NCBI RefSeq assembly: GCF_041381155.1
Contig: NC_091137.1
Span: forward strand, 25,031,351-25,095,350
DNA: 64,000 nucleotides
Direction: 5' to 3'
Origin: Argopecten irradians
Taxonomy: Eukaryota > Mollusca > Bivalvia > Pectinida > Pectinidae
The position numbers and the translations under genes are program-made. The notes below the pieces were generated by a model. It did not search any database. It saw only the letters and a list, made by a program, of their open reading frames with translations, and was not told the DNA's origin. Below, one piece after another: positions 11,657-23,216 of the stretch (position 1 is the first letter of the stretch; the number at the start of each line of letters is the position of its first letter).

Positions 11657-13042
11657 TTAATTGTTTTTGCAATTTGACAAAAACATTCAAATTTCCTATT
11701 ATATTCATCTTCGTATTGATTCTCAAGGAAAGTCGATGGATGGCAAATTAAGAGTTCTCGCCCATATCCTTAAACAATAAAATAAAACTCTGACGATATA
11801 CTCAAGATGCTAAAGACACCTCTATGTTTGACAATTTTATCATGAACAAGTACACGTGGTTTTAAGTATTATCTGGAATAGATATTTAAAAAAGTGTCAT
11901 CCGCACTAAAATCTTTAAAGATATAACGGCATTTATCCTTAAACAATGGCTAGTTTAGCAGACTTCGCTGGTAGGTACTCCTCAATCATTAGACAACTCA
12001 AATTGTCGCGTACTGTTGGTATTCGGAATGTATCAGTTAATTTGTTTTACTTCTAGTTGTCTGCGAAAATTAAATCAAATTCATTATATTATTTTAACTT
12101 TTTTCATTTTCAAAGATTGACCCCAGACATGTAATTATATATTGTTCTTGTTATATTTATGACCAGGTATCCTACATCAACCTTATCTTACATACACTGG
12201 TAATGTGATTTATGGTAATGTAATAAACAATATTGTTGTTATTGTTGTTGGGTGCCAGCTATTACACATGGAGAGGTGTCTGTATAACTATAGAATCAAA
12301 AGGGTTTCATATATGCCGCTTCTGTATTAATCGTTAAGATATTCATATATATGTTAATAGAGTGTCGCTATTTTTAAAACGAGATTTGCATATAAATATT
12401 TGTGTGGAACGAATTTAATTGAATGAGTTGTGAAAAAGATAGACTGGTCACCAGACCCTAAGTGGTTAATGAGACTTTCTCAGCAGAGTTCTTTACTAAA
12501 TTATCTTCCCCTAGTTTGAAACTTAAACTCAGGCATGTAATAGAGACAAAAATAATCAATCCAAGCTATTTTTTTCAATATTCTAGAGACTGGTGACCAG
12601 TCTATGAAAAATGGTGTTAAATAGAAAGAGTTATGCCTGTGTAAAATTATGATCTCTTAATACGGAAATTGGTATGATAGCCCTTCTACTAAAGGAAAAT
12701 GCCTTGTTTATTACATGAACTATTGAATAAAATGTCGTTCGTAAAATCATTTTAATATGGAATTCTAATCAAGAACTATACTGTATTTATGTATATTTTG
12801 TAAGTATTGATTCTGGAAAAGGAAATATTTTAAGCTATAAGCTTGTTGTTCGATTATATATATATCATAACACAAAGTTGTGTGTGATAAGTAGTTTTAA
12901 AGTGTTGTTTTAAGTCAGAAATATTTTGGTAAAACTACTACATTTCGTAAAGGAATTGATATAAGTTATCAACTTGTTAACAAATCCTATCAATTAGACA
13001 ATTGTATTTTGTATATGAACACATATACTGCAGCCGACTTAC

Positions 13043-13093
13043 CTGTAGTGTTGAGTTGTGGGGTAGGTTCCCGGGAGATGCAGCTCCTGAACT
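13043..13093 (-). other. Copy A exon 1 (5' UTR)
   Basis: Non-coding first exon inferred from a perfect donor (CTACAG then GTAAGTCGG) at 13043/13042 and a TATA box about 30 bp upstream of the placed start. The sequence is highly similar to the copy B first exon. The start site is placed by distance from the TATA box and is approximate. Confidence 0.65.
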
Positions 13094-13114
13094 GTCTAAT
13101 AGACAACAAACCGG

Positions 13115-13125
13115 CCTTTATATAG
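13115..13125 (-). promoter_or_regulatory. TATA box of copy A
   Basis: CTATATAAAGG on the minus strand, identical to the copy B motif and about 72 bp upstream of the exon 1 donor. Similarity to copy B continues upstream for some 370 bp. Confidence 0.75.
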
Positions 13126-13326
13126 TAAATGGGTAGCAAAAACCATCCTGTTCTCCTTCACAACCAATGGCGTCCTTTTAGTTACAGAAATATATCCAGT
13201 ATCGTTATTTTTGTTATACATGACTCCACAAAAGATTAGCTCACTTTAACGTTATTAAAAAATTTGTCTTCCCACATCTCCTTGGTGGACATACTATTTA
13301 TCAAAGTATAAACTCAATTGTATTTA

Positions 13327-13366
13327 TCTATCCAATGAAATTTTGATTACAAGGAAATATAGACCC
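13327..13366 (-). promoter_or_regulatory. Conserved upstream block, copy A
   Basis: 40-nt block, about 205 bp upstream of the TATA box, that differs at one position from copy B 45139-45178 while surrounding bases have drifted. It contains an inverted CCAAT element and a TTTTGATTACAAGG core. Possible shared enhancer or proximal promoter element. Confidence 0.4.
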
Positions 13367-13559
13367 GATGGGCATGTATTAATTATCGACTAGAAGGCAT
13401 TTGTTCGATTTTTTCTTGGGTTACAGAAAATATGATCATTGCGTTAATACCATTTGTAAAGTGACTCGATGTATAAGTTTGTTAAAGATTTTTCTATCAC
13501 AATGTATGAATGTTATTCAAGTCTTCGGCCGGTATTAAATAAATATTGCAGCTGTTGAT

Positions 13560-14576
13560 TAACACTTTTTATATAACAGTAATATTCATTGTCCACAATG
13601 GAAAAACCATGTGCTGCGCTCCATAGCAGCTGGTTACCGTTTATGTTTACATATCCCAGTGTGTAAACAGCTACGGTGCCTCTGATTGGTCATCGCCGAT
13701 CTCCCTTGACTAGTGTAGCGCGTTCTGATTATATTTTACTAATTTTGTAGATTTACCGAGTCTTAATTGAACGGAACTTGAACTTGACTATAATGGTTTG
13801 ATGATTATTTGGCGGAAAGTAGACGGCAACGTGCCATGTGCATGTTTTTTTTTTTATAATATAGTCCAATAATAAGTATTGTGTTGTTTAAAGGAACTAA
13901 ATCGCTAAAAAAATCATGTAATAAAAGATAAAAAGAATAATAGGACTAAAATTAATTGTAAAAGTTGTGTACTTTGTGTTAATAACAATATTTAAAAGTT
14001 TGTCTAACAATTTTGTTCAAAATGGAGAAAAACTGAAAATAAATAGGAACGACCTAGTCACTAGTTCATATTATTATCTTTCGGCGAGTGTAAACAACCC
14101 CTATGTGCATGCGCGACGCGTGAACATTCCAAACATCCGATAGAAGGAAAAATCATCTGTCTAATGGACATATCTGCTATCGACTGAAAACACAAATTTA
14201 TCGACTACAGGTTCCTGATTACTATGTTAATCTAATAAACTTTGAAACGTATGCAAAAGTTTTTTGAAGAGTTTTTCTAAGTGTAAATAATCCTATACTG
14301 TACAGGTTTTTGTAGCCATAAAGAAGGGTTTTCATTATATTATATGGTTTTATACTTGCTTCTACCATTATTTTATTTTCATTTGTCATGATATTATATA
14401 CTATTCCGCTAAACCTGCCAATATTATTAGGCTTTTAAAAAAATTGGCCTAATATATATAGACTTTAAAATAAGGAAAAAATGGGGAAAAACTAATAATA
14501 TAGGCATGTTTAGCGGACTAAGTAAGTACGTGTATTTCTTTTATCATTATATCAATATTTGACATTCCGTATTCAT
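13560..14576. other. Intergenic, nothing recognised
   Basis: Spacer upstream of the copy A promoter. AT-rich, with no exon, RNA gene or clear mobile element seen. Confidence 0.6.
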
Positions 14577-14814
14577 TGTATATCCTTAGTTATAATGTCT
14601 ATCCGTCTAATGGGCATTCCCTATATACACGTATCTCTAGTTATAGTCTTTATCCGTCTAATGGACATTTCTTATATAGCCCTAGCTATGATATATATCC
14701 GTCTAATGGAAATGCCCTATATATCCTTAGTTATAGTGTCTATCCGTCTAATGGACATTCCCTATATATACCTAGTTATAGTCTATATCCGTATAATGGA
14801 CATTCCCCTACATG
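14577..14814. repeat. Minisatellite, about 45-bp unit x5
   Basis: Five imperfect units of 43-50 bp containing TATCCGTCTAATGGACATTC. Open frames across it (YPSNGHSLY repeats) arise from the periodicity and are not taken as a gene. Confidence 0.9.
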
Positions 14815-16020
14815 TCACTAGTTATATTGTTTTATGTAGATCGTATAAAAGACTAACTTTTATTCAATTACAGCAATTAGGTCAAAGGTCAAACTAAAAA
14901 GTTCGCTATGAGGTCAAAGTTCACGAATTTTTATTTTTTTGATTTTGCGAAATTTCTTTTTACATATCGATGCAGAATGTCATTCCGATGAATTTGGTGT
15001 CTTTTATTTTTCGGTAGCACTTCCGGTTAATGCTGTATGCCATTTTGAACAATCCTTTGATCTTTGCTAATTTCCCGCCAAAATGTTTAACATTATATAT
15101 TGTCGAACTGAATGACTAATATAGTCTGCAATTGCTATAGAAAAGACCCCTCTAATGTTCTCTAACGTTTGATATGATTTTCATCTTCATCAGAAAAACA
15201 AAATGGCCGCTATGACGTCATAACTTAAAATTTAGAAATGCTTGTAACTCACTAACAGTTCTTTTCACAGATTTCATCCAATAATATTTTTTGCAGATAA
15301 TCTTAAGCGTAAACTTTTTCTCTCTACATGTTATTACAAAAAATGGCAACTTCCGGTTTTCGGTAAGGGTCAAATGTTAAAGGTCCTGTTTTTAACAATA
15401 AACTTGAAAACTTTTCTCCTAAAGTTCTGTAAGGTCTAGGATCTTCATATTTCATATATAAGATGTCCAGGGGATGGACTATAAAGTCAGATACTAGGAA
15501 TGACCTTGACCCATATTCAAGGTCACATGAGTCAAATATGTTCACATCTTTAAATGACTCAACAATAACCAAAATGACAAGAGTCTTCATACATTCAAGG
15601 TCACAGGGGTCCAGAGTTTAAATATACATACCGGGGTATATATACTTAACAACACCGCTAGTCAGATGACATTAAGGCGCATTTGATCTCGTTATCATTT
15701 GCTCGAACGAATTTGGAAATATGAATTGGATTAAGATGAGAGTTATCTTCGGCTGATCAAACTTCATGCAGATCTTCACTAAAACACTTTTATTCAGGGC
15801 TGAAAGTCAACGTCATTTATTGGTTACAACTTCAAAACCCATGCATTACCTAGTTCTTAACTTACCTGGCAATGACGGTATTGTAAACTAAATATAGTGA
15901 AAAGCCCGCCAAATTGTCTATGACAATTTCTAGTATATACATATTTCCATCAAATACTCTAAAGCTTCACAGAACGTATGCTGTTTTACTTGGCAATGTA
16001 GATACAGGGGCTTAGGAAGC
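14815..16020. other. Intergenic, nothing recognised
   Basis: AT-rich spacer. Open frames here are short and without domains. No RNA gene or element boundary seen. Confidence 0.6.
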
Positions 16021-16021
16021 A

Positions 16022-16120
16022 GGGGGGGGGGGGGGGGGGAGGGGGAAGGGGGGGGGGTCGAGGTTGGAGGGGGTCGGGGTCAGGGGGGGAGGGCAATTGC
16101 CTCCCCGTTTCCCAGGACGG
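16022..16120. repeat. Poly-G and GGGGA-rich low-complexity tract
   Basis: Run of 18 G followed by GGGGGA and GGGGTCG repeats. Such tracts are unreliable in assemblies. Confidence 0.9.
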
Positions 16121-16544
16121 GGGCAAACATGTCTTTTTGACATTTTCGTACTTTATTTTAGACAATTTTCCGCTTCGTGGCGCATTTCCTTAAACGTTTA
16201 TGTATGCATATAATGTTGAAACGTTTAACAGTAAAAATTCAATACACATAACTAGACTAAAAATGTCAATCAAGGGATTCTACGTACTATTTAAAAAAAA
16301 ATGTATCTTAAAAGATTCATTTGTTTATATGACATAGCAAGACAATTAATTCATTATTATTTTGAGTTAAACAACAATGTGCCGATGGTGTGAAGCCGGT
16401 GTGTTCAGATCGAGCAGAGTTGCATAATGATATGACGGCATTCACAATTATCATTTCTAAATGCAGGTAACTTTAAATAAAAAAAGTACCATGTTAAGAA
16501 CGCTTTAAAATCATTAATATACATCGTAAAACTCATCACAGCCA

Positions 16545-16850
16545 TTCTAAATCGTAATATTTTTACCCGGGGGAGACCCCCGGACCTCCTCAAAAGACCA
16601 AAATCTCGCGCGTTCAGGCGCTCCCACATTCATCAAAATGCATCGTAAAATTCTAAATCGTAATATCTTTTCCCGGGGGAGACCCCCGGACCCCTCAAAC
16701 ACCAAATTCTCGCGTATTCGACGCTCGCAAATTCATCAAAATGCATCTTTAAACTCATCTTAGCCATTCTAAATCGTAATATTTTTTCTCGTCGCCCCCC
16801 CCCCCCCCCCCCCCCCAAACACCAAAATATCGCACCTTCGGCGCTCGCAT
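16545..16850. repeat. About 110-bp tandem repeat, three units
   Basis: Units start at 16545, 16651 and 16767 with TTCTAAATCGTAATAT. The first two contain the palindrome CCGGGGGAGACCCCCGG and all carry a CTCGC...GGCGCTCGCA-like segment. In the third the hairpin is replaced by a run of 22 C (16795-16816). Probably part of a dispersed mobile element. Confidence 0.8.
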
Positions 16851-16859
16851 TGCAATTTG

Positions 16860-17974
16860 CGTATTCATTAATTTCCTTTTATCGACGCCACTGTCTATAA
16901 ATGTATACACGTATTAGCTTCTCAAAAAGCTAAGAAGGCTACCATACAGCATTATTTATTAGGAAGCAATAATAGGAAAGCTTGACGAATTGTTCTGTTC
17001 ATAGTTAGCTGTCATAGTCCTTATGACAATTCATTTTTGAAGAATGATAATTTAAATGCTTTCACATTCAATGTAAAAGATAATCAACTTCATGATAATC
17101 GTGAAAGGGCCACTAGGCTACCTTTCCGAAACAAAAAATGAAAGTATCTTTAAAACAATTATAACATATTAAACTTGATAATGATGGCCAAAGATGAGGT
17201 TACAACACTAACGAAGTTGAAGTTTTACCGCCTGGCGCAGAAATATTCAACTAACACGAGGTTGGGAAACATAATACGACCTGCGTTATGAAACTTAACG
17301 TCTTGTGTATTTTAATAAAGTTGTTCAGAAGGTGTAGTGGGCCTTTTCCTAATGCTACCAAGTACGTTTTCCGTCTAATATACACTGTACTGATATACAT
17401 GTACAATGTACATGTACTTGGACAAGTTGGTGAAATACTTAATACGCATTGAAACAAGCATAACATTTCGTTTAAACTGTACTTTACTTTAGCGCATACA
17501 GTTCCACATATATCCCCTAAGTAAAGCTTAACTTTGTTTTAACATACAGTTTTTACAAGTAGGTCATGATCATCTAGCTAACAGTACTAGTTAGACTATA
17601 TGAGATCCTCCATGCGCTCCTGAAAAGTTTCTATTCAGTACGTGTAGCGCCGCCTTGTGTATTTTCTGAGAATAATGTCCGACAAAAAAAAAACCATTCG
17701 GACTTCTCTGGGTTTATGTAATGATAATTTGTTTGCAATAATTTCCCCACTAGTACACCTTACACACATGAAATCTACAACAACAAGTAACCAATCAACA
17801 CACGTAAATCGTTTTGACCAGCCAATCAAAGTAAACAGAGTATTCATAACCATGTGAAATCCCAACAATATGGCAGGCAAAACGACCGATTCTAATAGCT
17901 ACCATCCTGGGATGATAGCAACAACGAAAAAAAGTTTATAAAGTATATATGGTTGTGTGTTGAATTAAAGAATT
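16860..17974. other. Intergenic, nothing recognised
   Basis: AT-rich spacer. A short palindrome of GTACATGTAC type occurs near 17397-17416. No gene seen. Confidence 0.6.
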
Positions 17975-18085
17975 ACATTTGTAATCTCCTTTTGTGGGTG
18001 CGGGGCGAGGAGGGGGGGGGTGTCCAAATATTGAGGACCTTGCCCCCCCCTACCCTCAATTACGTTTCATCTTCCTACGCCACTG
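17975..18085. repeat. Dispersed repeat fragment
   Basis: Resembles 20219-20345 and 21565-21690: TGTGGGTGCGGGGCG, then ATTGAGGACCTT, then ACGTTTCATCTTCCTACG. A third, more diverged copy of the element duplicated at 19.5-21.8 kb. Confidence 0.7.
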
Positions 18086-18130
18086 AGATACGCTGTAAAT
18101 GCACATGTGTTCGTTTCTAATATAAGTATA

Positions 18131-18173
18131 AGTATATATTATACTGGGTCCTTGACCCAGTATTATACTTATA
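18131..18173. repeat. Short hairpin
   Basis: Inverted repeat centred on ACTGGGTCCTTGACCCAGT, with imperfect TATATAAGTAT-like outer arms. Function unknown. Confidence 0.6.
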
Positions 18174-18359
18174 TCTATATTGTATCGGCTATTACGCTTA
18201 ATCAGGCCAATGTAACCGATAAAATTAAGTTGCCTCTGAGTGGTGTTATTACATCTATATCCACTAGCCGGATGAGATTTTCAGCGACCTCGATTTCGAA
18301 CTCAAATATTTGTTGTGTTTGGCGATATTTTAACGTTGATAAACATTGCCAATAGTTCA

Positions 18360-19537
18360 AATTGAATGTTGTAATTTTGAAAACTTTCTAATTTCAGGTA
18401 TAAGAACATTTGTAGGAAGTCAAAAACCCTAAAAAAATTATGTAAATCTAATGATTTAGTAACTTTAAGAAACTATGAAAATTAAAATTCCGCAAGACAT
18501 TGATGGAGTAAGTGAGTAATATTTTACCGTAAAGATATCCATGTATGTAATCAGAAGAATTTCATATCAATCGATTTTTTTTTATTAAAATATGGCTTTT
18601 GAATATTGATAGTGCCTTTTTGCTGATGAAAATATTATATCATTTGCTTGTTAGATATAGAGATCAAATTTTGTGTTTTAGATTAGTTCAAAATCTTTTT
18701 CAGGTCATGTTGTATAAATTATCAACAAATTTTGGACAAAATGATTGCCGCGTGTCTTAGAAAAAAGGTTGTGTAGTGAATTGGAACATACAGTCATTCC
18801 GCTTATTATTTAGCAAAACTGGTAATGGTTAGTATTTTGGATTTCTTTAATCTCCCACACAGCTCGGCGTCGATCAGTTTTCAAAACGTTTTGTTTATCA
18901 ATTTGCTTTGGAATTGTTTAGATACTATTCAAATGTTCCAACTCGCTAAACGCAGCGTTCAGTTTGTAACCAGTTTTTACGTGTAATATAAAAAAACGAA
19001 AATATCATTTTATTATCATATTCATGTATCAATTTTAATAAATAAATATTGAAAAGACAACACTGTAACACCAAGGCGAAACCGATCTATAATAGTTTAT
19101 TAAAATCAGTTCAACTACATGTAAGTTTTTGCTACTGCATATGAATTGAAAATTTGTTATGTGGTACTCTCAGATATATGAAAAAGTATATCCAGTATAT
19201 ATCGTTTTATTATTTTTCTGGATTTTTTGTTACTTCACATTGGTCAAAACCACGCCACGTGATCACCGATAAAAACTATATTGCACGATTTTTCCGGAAG
19301 TAGTTTATAGAAAAAGTAGGCCTATATTGCACGGTTATTTTTAGATAACGTTATCGTCTACGTAAACAAAACGCTTGGTGTTCCTGGCGCTTTGTAACAA
19401 ACGCTTTGATGACCTGAGTTTGAAGCGTAACCACAAAATGTGACAGACGACGATGATTGTTTCGGATTCTAACAAAGACGATGATGACTTTCAACTGATG
19501 ACTACAGATTAAGCTTTTAAATTTTCAACATAAACAC
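18360..19537. other. Intergenic with diverged repeat similar to 45.3-46.2 kb
   Basis: No gene seen. Around 18550-18610 the sequence (AGAAGAATTT...CTTTTGAATATT) resembles 45390-45450, suggesting an old dispersed repeat shared by both places. Confidence 0.45.
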
Positions 19538-20439
19538 GGTAGGAGAGAGTAGAAAATAATCGAATAACATTAATAAAGCTTCTGGGGCCATTGAATAGTG
19601 AATACATTGGATGCTTATTTTCTTAAATTCCACCTAGTACCAACATTTGGTCTAGGCTAATCCTAGAATAAAGTTATGTAGTACTAAGCATAAGAGAATG
19701 TATCTTAACGTCAATCTGAATCTTTTAATATATGTTTGACGTCGAAGTGGATTATTTCAACGGAGAAGAAACTATACATTTAATTGATTGTGTTCTTAAG
19801 ACATCGAGCTACAGGTATATTATGGAGTGCATGCACATGTATGCAACTTACAAACACGCATATACCGGGTGCATATAATAAAAGCGTAAAGTGCATAAAC
19901 TGATACTGTTTTCGTATGTTGTTCTTAAATTAAACATGTTACAAAATCATAAGATTGTAACTGCCATAGCAAAGCAGAATTTACAATGCGATGCTTATTT
20001 AGATTTGCACTCATTTCAAAATGTAAAAAAAAATTCCAGAAAAATGATAAAACAAATATAGCATTTTGATTTCGGTCAATACTTGGTTATATCGACCACA
20101 GAAAAAAGAAAAATATCGACCTCGGACTACGTCCTCGGTCAATATTTTTTGTCTTGGTCGATATATAACCATGTATCGACCTCATCAAAATGCTATATAT
20201 GTATAGTGTGTTGAATTAGTCTCCTCCTGTGGGTGCGGGGCGCGGATGGGTTGTGGGGTGGGTTGTAGAGTGGGTTTACAAAATATTGAGGACCTTTGCC
20301 CCCCACCCGCCTCCCCATTACGTTTCATCTTCCTACGTCACTGCTTTCATATATCAACATTGTTAGTATTCTTAAATATAGAGATGTCGTTTTAATTGGC
20401 AACTGTAAACATTCATGTAGAAAACCTAAGTTTCAACTT
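19538..20439 (+). repeat. Tandem segmental duplication, unit 1 (902 bp)
   Basis: Nearly identical to 20892-21783 from GGTAGGAGAG to AAGTTTCAACTT, differing by a few small indels. It contains a long hairpin (20056-20198) and a G-rich segment. No coding capacity. The high identity implies a recent event or an assembly duplicate. Confidence 0.9.
20056..20198. repeat. Long imperfect hairpin in unit 1
   Basis: Inverted arms starting ATATAGCATTTTGAT and ending ATCAAAATGCTATAT, centred on TCGGACTACGTCCTCGG, about 143 bp in total. A repeated ATCGACC/GGTCGAT motif recurs in both arms. Typical of a foldback or palindromic MITE. Confidence 0.75.
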
Positions 20440-20891
20440 CACCGCAAATAAGCAACTCTCATTCACAAAGTTCATCTCAATATACATAGCATTTATGTAT
20501 TGTCGGCTTTGGCGTATGAAAGCTGAGGACGACAACACATGAAAACATTTATAAACATCAAAAATAATACTACGACGTGGTAGACAAAACTTGATGTTTT
20601 TCAATTAATTTTTTTTTTTTTTCTCTATATATGTATATATATATAAGCTTATTTTTATATACATAAATAAAATAAGATGTCATGTAATGGTTAGTAAAAG
20701 ATTACAAATATCTATTGTTATCTTTTAAAGTATACATGGGGAACGACCGAATTGTTCTGTCTTTATTGATTATATAATGCATATAAGTTTAATTTTAACA
20801 TGTATATAAGTTAACATAAAATCAACAAGATTTTTTGTGAGCGCGTTTCCGCTTCTCCATGGCAGCCCGCTGGGCCCTCGGAGGACAAAAA
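20440..20891. other. Spacer between duplicated units
   Basis: AT-rich spacer of 452 bp. No gene seen. Confidence 0.6.
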
Positions 20892-21783
20892 GGTAGGAGA
20901 GTAGAAAATAATCGAATAACATTAATAAAGCTTCTGGGGCCATTGAATAGTGAATACATTGGATTGCTTATTTTCTTAAATTCCACCTAGTACCAACATT
21001 TGGTCTAGGCTAATCCTAGAATAAAGTTATGTAGTACTAAGCATAAGAGAATGTATCTTAACGTCAATCTGAATCTTTTAATATATGTTTGACGTCGAAG
21101 TGGATTATTTCAACGGAGAAGAAACTATACATTTAATTGATTGTGTTCTTAAGACATCGAGCTACAGGTATATTATGGAGTGCATGCACATGTATGCAAC
21201 TTACAAACACGCATATACCGGGTGCATATAATAAAAGCGTAAAGTGCATAAACTGATACTGTTTTCGTATGTTGTTCTTAAATTAAACATGTTACAAAAT
21301 CATAAGATTGTAACTGCCATTGCAAAGCAGAATTTACAATGCGATGCTTATTTAGATTTGCACTCATTTCAAAATGTAAAAAAAAAATCCAGAAAAATGA
21401 TAAAACAAATATAGCATTTTGATTTCGGTCAATACATGGTTATATCGACCACAGAAAAAATATCGACCTCGGACTACGTCCTCGGTCAATATTTTTTCTT
21501 TGGTCGATATAACCATGTATCGACCTCATCAAAATGCTATATTTGTATAGTGTGTTGAATTAGTCTCCTCCTGTGGGTGCGGGGCGCGGATGGGTTGTGG
21601 GGTGGGTTGTAGAGTGGGTTTACAAAATATTGAGGACCTTTGCCCCCCACCCGCCTCCCCATTACGTTTCATCTTCCTACGTCACTGCTTTCATATATCA
21701 ACATTGTTAGTATTCTTAAATATAGAGATGTCGTTTTAATTGGCAACTGTAAACATTCATGTAGAAAACCTAAGTTTCAACTT
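20892..21783 (+). repeat. Tandem segmental duplication, unit 2 (892 bp)
   Basis: Second copy of 19538-20439, including the hairpin at 21409-21542. The hairpin loop is slightly shorter here. See unit 1. Confidence 0.9.
21409..21542. repeat. Long imperfect hairpin in unit 2
   Basis: Copy of the 20056-20198 hairpin. In this copy the arms match better around GGTTATATCGACCA and TGGTCGATATAACC. Confidence 0.75.
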
Positions 21784-22352
21784 GCTATACCAAATACGTT
21801 TTGTGGACTGAATTTGGTCTTGACAAATATCACGTTTGTCTTGATATGATCTTCACGGCAGTGTCCATAGTTAAATACGTACATTTAAGGAGGTATTTGG
21901 ATGAAAGCTGAGAAAAACAAATGAAAACATAATACAAATTATAATATGATATGTCTAGTTTGCATTTTTAAAGTGAATTGTCGGGCAAAGAAAACCAGTC
22001 TAAATGCGTTCGTTAGCCTTCCAAAAATTCTCACATATTAATACGACGGTCAAGTTCTGCTTAGTTTCCCAGTTCTAACATTAAAGTAAAGAAAAGTTGA
22101 AAGCATTGAAGAGCGAGGCTGCGTGGAAATGTAACCACGGACATAGTGAGTCAGGAGGACGTTTTAGAATTTCCATACTTAAAATTAATTTCTTCGTGTA
22201 CGCAGACAGATTTTGACGAGAGATTTAATTTTTCCATTTCATAAGAAATTATACTGGATACATTCACACCATTTTTACCGACTTTAGCCACCCTTGCCCG
22301 CCTGTTCACTTTAAATACCGTGTGAATCAGGTAAGTGTGTGTGAATTTTCGG
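21784..22352. other. Intergenic, dispersed repeat fragment
   Basis: Around 21870-21960 it shares ACGTACATTTAAGGAGGTAT and GATGAAAGCTGAG with 46165-46215, so it is a fragment of a dispersed repeat. No gene. Confidence 0.6.
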
Positions 22353-23216
22353 TTGAACTTATAAATGTGATAAACGCCGACAACAAAGTAGAACTCATAA
22401 ACGCGATAAGCGCCGACAACAACGTTGAACTTATGAATGTGATAAACGCCGACAACAGCGTAGAACTTATAAATGTGATAAACTTCGACAACAACGAAGA
22501 ACTTGTTAATGTGATAAACTCCGACAACAACGTAGAACTTATAAACGTGATAAACTCCGACAACAACGTAGAACTTATAAACGTGATAAACTCCGACAAC
22601 GAAGTAGAACTTATAAACGTGATAAACTCCGACAACAACGTAGAACTTATAAACGTGATAAACTCCGACAACAAGTAGAACTTATAAACGTGATAAACTC
22701 CGACAACAACGTAGAACTTATAAACGTAATAAACTCCGACAACAAAGAAGAACTTATAAACGTGATAAACTCCGACAACAACGTAGAACTTATAAACGTG
22801 ATAAACGCCGACAATAACGTAGAACTTATAAACGTGATAAACTCCGACAACAACGAGAACTTATAAACGTGATAAACTCCGACAACAACGTAGAACTTAT
22901 AAACGTGATAAACTCCGACAACAACGAGAACTTATAAACGTGATAAACTCCGACAACGAAGTAGAACTTATAAACGTGATAAACTCCGACAACAACGAGA
23001 ACTTATAAACGTGATAAACTCCGACAACAACGAGAACTTATAAACGTGATAAACTCCGACAACAAAGTAGAACTTATAAACGTGATAAACTCCGACAACA
23101 ACGAGAACTTATAAACGTGATAAACTCCGACAATAACGTAGAACTTTTAAATATGATAAACTCCGACAACAACGAAGAACTTATAAATATGATAAACTCC
23201 GACAACAACAAAATCA
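22353..23216. repeat. Minisatellite, about 36-bp unit x24
   Basis: 24 copies of a unit with core GAACTTATAAACGTGATAAA followed by CTCCGACAACAAC. The first 9-10 units are 36 bp and keep frames open on both strands (a 12-residue repeat such as NSDNNVELINVI on plus). Later units lose two bases (AACGAGAAC in place of AACGTAGAAC), which breaks the frame. That argues against a coding repeat. Confidence 0.9.

Larger units (their letters stand above)
4380..13093 (-). pseudogene. Copy A: truncated, frameshifted FAMeT-peroxidase gene
   Basis: Paralogue of copy B with the same TATA promoter and exons 1-7 at 13043-13093, 10869-11144, 10210-10692, 8301-8762, 7681-7822, 5739-5956 and 4380-4572. Splice phases match copy B exon by exon. 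Exons 2-6 are open and predict a signal peptide, two Methyltransf_FA-type domains, a linker and the first peroxidase exon. Exon 7 has one extra base in the TTT run at 4446-4448 and then reads to a TAG at 4382-4384. The predicted product is therefore about 587 residues and lacks the distal-His motif, the catalytic Arg and the proximal His. No exon 8-15 homologue lies in the remaining 4.3 kb, whereas intron 7 of copy B is only 0.84 kb. It could be a dead peroxidase, a gene now making a secreted FAMeT protein, or a copy damaged by assembly error. Confidence 0.8.

Noticed and set aside
14559..14897. 112- and 81-residue ORFs with YPSNGHSLY-like repeats
   Set aside because: Overlapping frames of a short minisatellite, no other evidence of coding.
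22353..23216. CRISPR-like array
   Set aside because: Units are contiguous 34-36 bp repeats without unique spacers, in a eukaryotic genome; a minisatellite.
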